6,614 nucleotides of DNA from JAAZFF01 sp964405775 (lineage in GTDB: Bacteria; Verrucomicrobiota; Kiritimatiellia; RFP12; UBA3636): assembly GCA_964405775.1 (NCBI GenBank), contig CAYOPG010000100.1, forward strand, positions 1-6,614, read 5' to 3'. The notes below the pieces were generated by a model. The model was not told the origin of the DNA. It worked only from the letters and a program-made list of their open reading frames with translations, and ran no database searches. Below, piece by piece: positions 5,443-6,614 of the stretch (the first letter of the stretch is position 1; the number at the start of each line of letters is the position of its first letter). The position numbers were made by a program, and so were the translations under genes.

Positions 5443-6614
5443 ATGAATTCTCCCGTCACGATCCTTATTTTTGATTCCCGTCCCGTCACTGGCATGAGAA
5501 AAGCCCTTGAGGCAGGTGACAGACTTATCGTACTAACTTCGAACCCACGTCTTGTTCGGCACGCCCTCAACACGATGGTTGTAGGCGTATGGATCTGCGA
5601 CCTTGGCGTTATGGCTGCCGATATCAAATCGCTTATGGCAATCGCGATGCACACCTCTCCGGGAGTCCAGATAATTTTCACGGGCGGCGCCATGCTTGCA
5701 GCAAAGGCAAAAAAGATAATAGAGTCCGGCAAAGGTAGCGCGTTCATAGCGCGGCCTTACTCTCTTTTGGAGTTGAAAAAGGTGGTGAGCGATGCAACTG
5801 ACGCTTACCGCGAGCATGCTTCAGGAACAACAAAAACCGGGAAGCGCATTGTGAGGATGTCGGAAAACCAGACAGGATACGCAGCTAAGCTGGGCGGCCC
5901 AGATCCTGAGCACTACACACTTCAGGATTTAATAGGTATCGGCGGTACCGGCACGGTATTCCGGGCGTACGACAAATTTCTGAACCTGAACGTAGCCATA
6001 AAAATCATCAACCCCGAACTGCTCTCAAATCCCGAGGTGCTTGCATCGTTCAAGGACGAGGCTCGCATAGCAATGCAGCTTAGTCACCGGGGTATCGTAA
6101 GAATTTACAACTTCAGCACGTACAACTCATGCTACTACATAGTTATGGAGATGGTGCACGGTCAGACTCTATACGATGTGATAGTAGATAACGGATCGTT
6201 GTCGGTGCAGACTGCCTGCCAAGTGCTGCTGGCATGCGCGGAAGCGCTGGAATACGCTCACAAGAACAACGTAGTTCACAACGACATCAAGCCTGAGAAC
6301 ATTTTCGTCACCGACGCTTCTGAAGTCAAAATAATAGACTTCGGCACCGCCGCCCTTAAACAGCAGGCGAAAGCAGAGGGTGAGATCGTTGGCACCCCTG
6401 AGTACATGGCCCCCTCGCAGCTCCGTGGCGGGCTTCCCGATCCCACGAACGACGTTTACGCACTTGGCATAGTCACATACCTTATGCTGATGGGGCGGTT
6501 CCCTTTCCCGAGCGACATAACCAAGGAAATGCTGCTTGATGGAGTCAGGCCTGTTTTTGCAGGGCTTCCAGATCATCTTTCAAGAGTTTTGGAATACGCT
6601 ACAGCATACTCTTC
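5443..6614 (+). CDS. Receiver-like domain fused to Hanks-type serine/threonine protein kinase (3' end beyond window)
   Basis: The frame is open from the ATG at 5443 to the window end (390 residues visible, 3' partial). Residues 5-120 look like a response-regulator receiver fold: Asp53 (ICDLG) at the phospho-acceptor position, Thr80 (IIFTGG) at the conserved Ser/Thr, and ARPYS (103-107) where KP is usual, so the conserved Lys is Arg. After a polar linker (121-157) comes a protein kinase domain: glycine loop GIGGTG (165-170), VAIK Lys187, helix-C Glu206, catalytic loop HNDIKPEN (279-286) with Asp281 and Asn286, DFG (299-301), GTPEYMAPS (317-325) and DVYALG (337-342). The core catalytic residues are present, so it is probably active. 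The Arg of HRD is Asn and the Glu of APE is Ser. It probably signals in the cytosol, with its target unknown. It starts four bases after the coaC stop. The nearest GGAG is 13 bases upstream, so coupled translation is likely. Confidence 0.88.
   Translation, partial: MNSPVTILIFDSRPVTGMRKALEAGDRLIVLTSNPRLVRHALNTMVVGVWICDLGVMAADIKSLMAIAMHTSPGVQIIFTGGAMLAAKAKKIIESGKGSAFIARPYSLLELKKVVSDATDAYREHASGTTKTGKRIVRMSENQTGYAAKLGGPDPEHYTLQDLIGIGGTGTVFRAYDKFLNLNVAIKIINPELLSNPEVLASFKDEARIAMQLSHRGIVRIYNFSTYNSCYYIVMEMVHGQTLYDVIVDNGSLSVQTACQVLLACAEALEYAHKNNVVHNDIKPENIFVTDASEVKIIDFGTAALKQQAKAEGEIVGTPEYMAPSQLRGGLPDPTNDVYALGIVTYLMLMGRFPFPSDITKEMLLDGVRPVFAGLPDHLSRVLEYATAYS

Noticed and set aside
6169..6576. Minus-strand open frame of 135 codons near the right end
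   Set aside because: It is antisense to the kinase domain, which has its catalytic motifs in order on the plus strand.

Overview
The window (6,614 bases) is a compact stretch of bacterial chromosome with six protein genes, no RNA genes, no insertion sequence, no CRISPR array, and no gene-free gap longer than about 140 bases. The organism cannot be fixed from this sequence alone. A bioG-bioC pair, a monofunctional CoaC, a guanylate kinase with an enlarged loop, and a receiver-like domain fused to a Hanks-type kinase would suit a Gram-negative lineage of the PVC type (Lentisphaerota/Kiritimatiellota-like). That is a low-confidence guess.

Left part (1-1286): an accessory-looking minus-strand gene. 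Its product joins a shortened N-terminal DUF262 (GmrSD-type) domain to an AlbA_2 (Schlafen-type) domain. Both halves keep key motifs, including a possible Schlafen-like acidic nuclease centre. This is the best candidate for an undescribed, defence-like activity in the window. Bases 1-137 beyond its stop codon hold only small palindromes and a hairpin.

Middle (1338-2786): a plus-strand two-gene unit, bioG then bioC, translationally coupled through a GTGA overlap. BioC methylates malonyl-ACP so that the fatty acid synthase can extend it. BioG removes the methyl ester at the pimeloyl-ACP stage. The later biotin genes (bioF, A, D, B) are not here. The bioC stop codon directly abuts the stop codon of the next, convergent gene.

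Next (2787-4154, minus): a 12-helix membrane protein of the MOP (MATE/MurJ/ANKH-like) type with two recognisable half-repeats and unknown substrate.

Right part (4207-6614, plus): gmk (GMP kinase), coaC (phosphopantothenoylcysteine decarboxylase without the CoaB half) and a receiver-like/Ser-Thr kinase gene that runs off the window. Gaps of 20 and 4 bases suggest one operon. The divergent membrane-protein and gmk promoters share the form TTGCsG-17-TAGAAT, and both place the -10 box only 7-9 bases before the start codon. This suggests leaderless or nearly leaderless transcripts.
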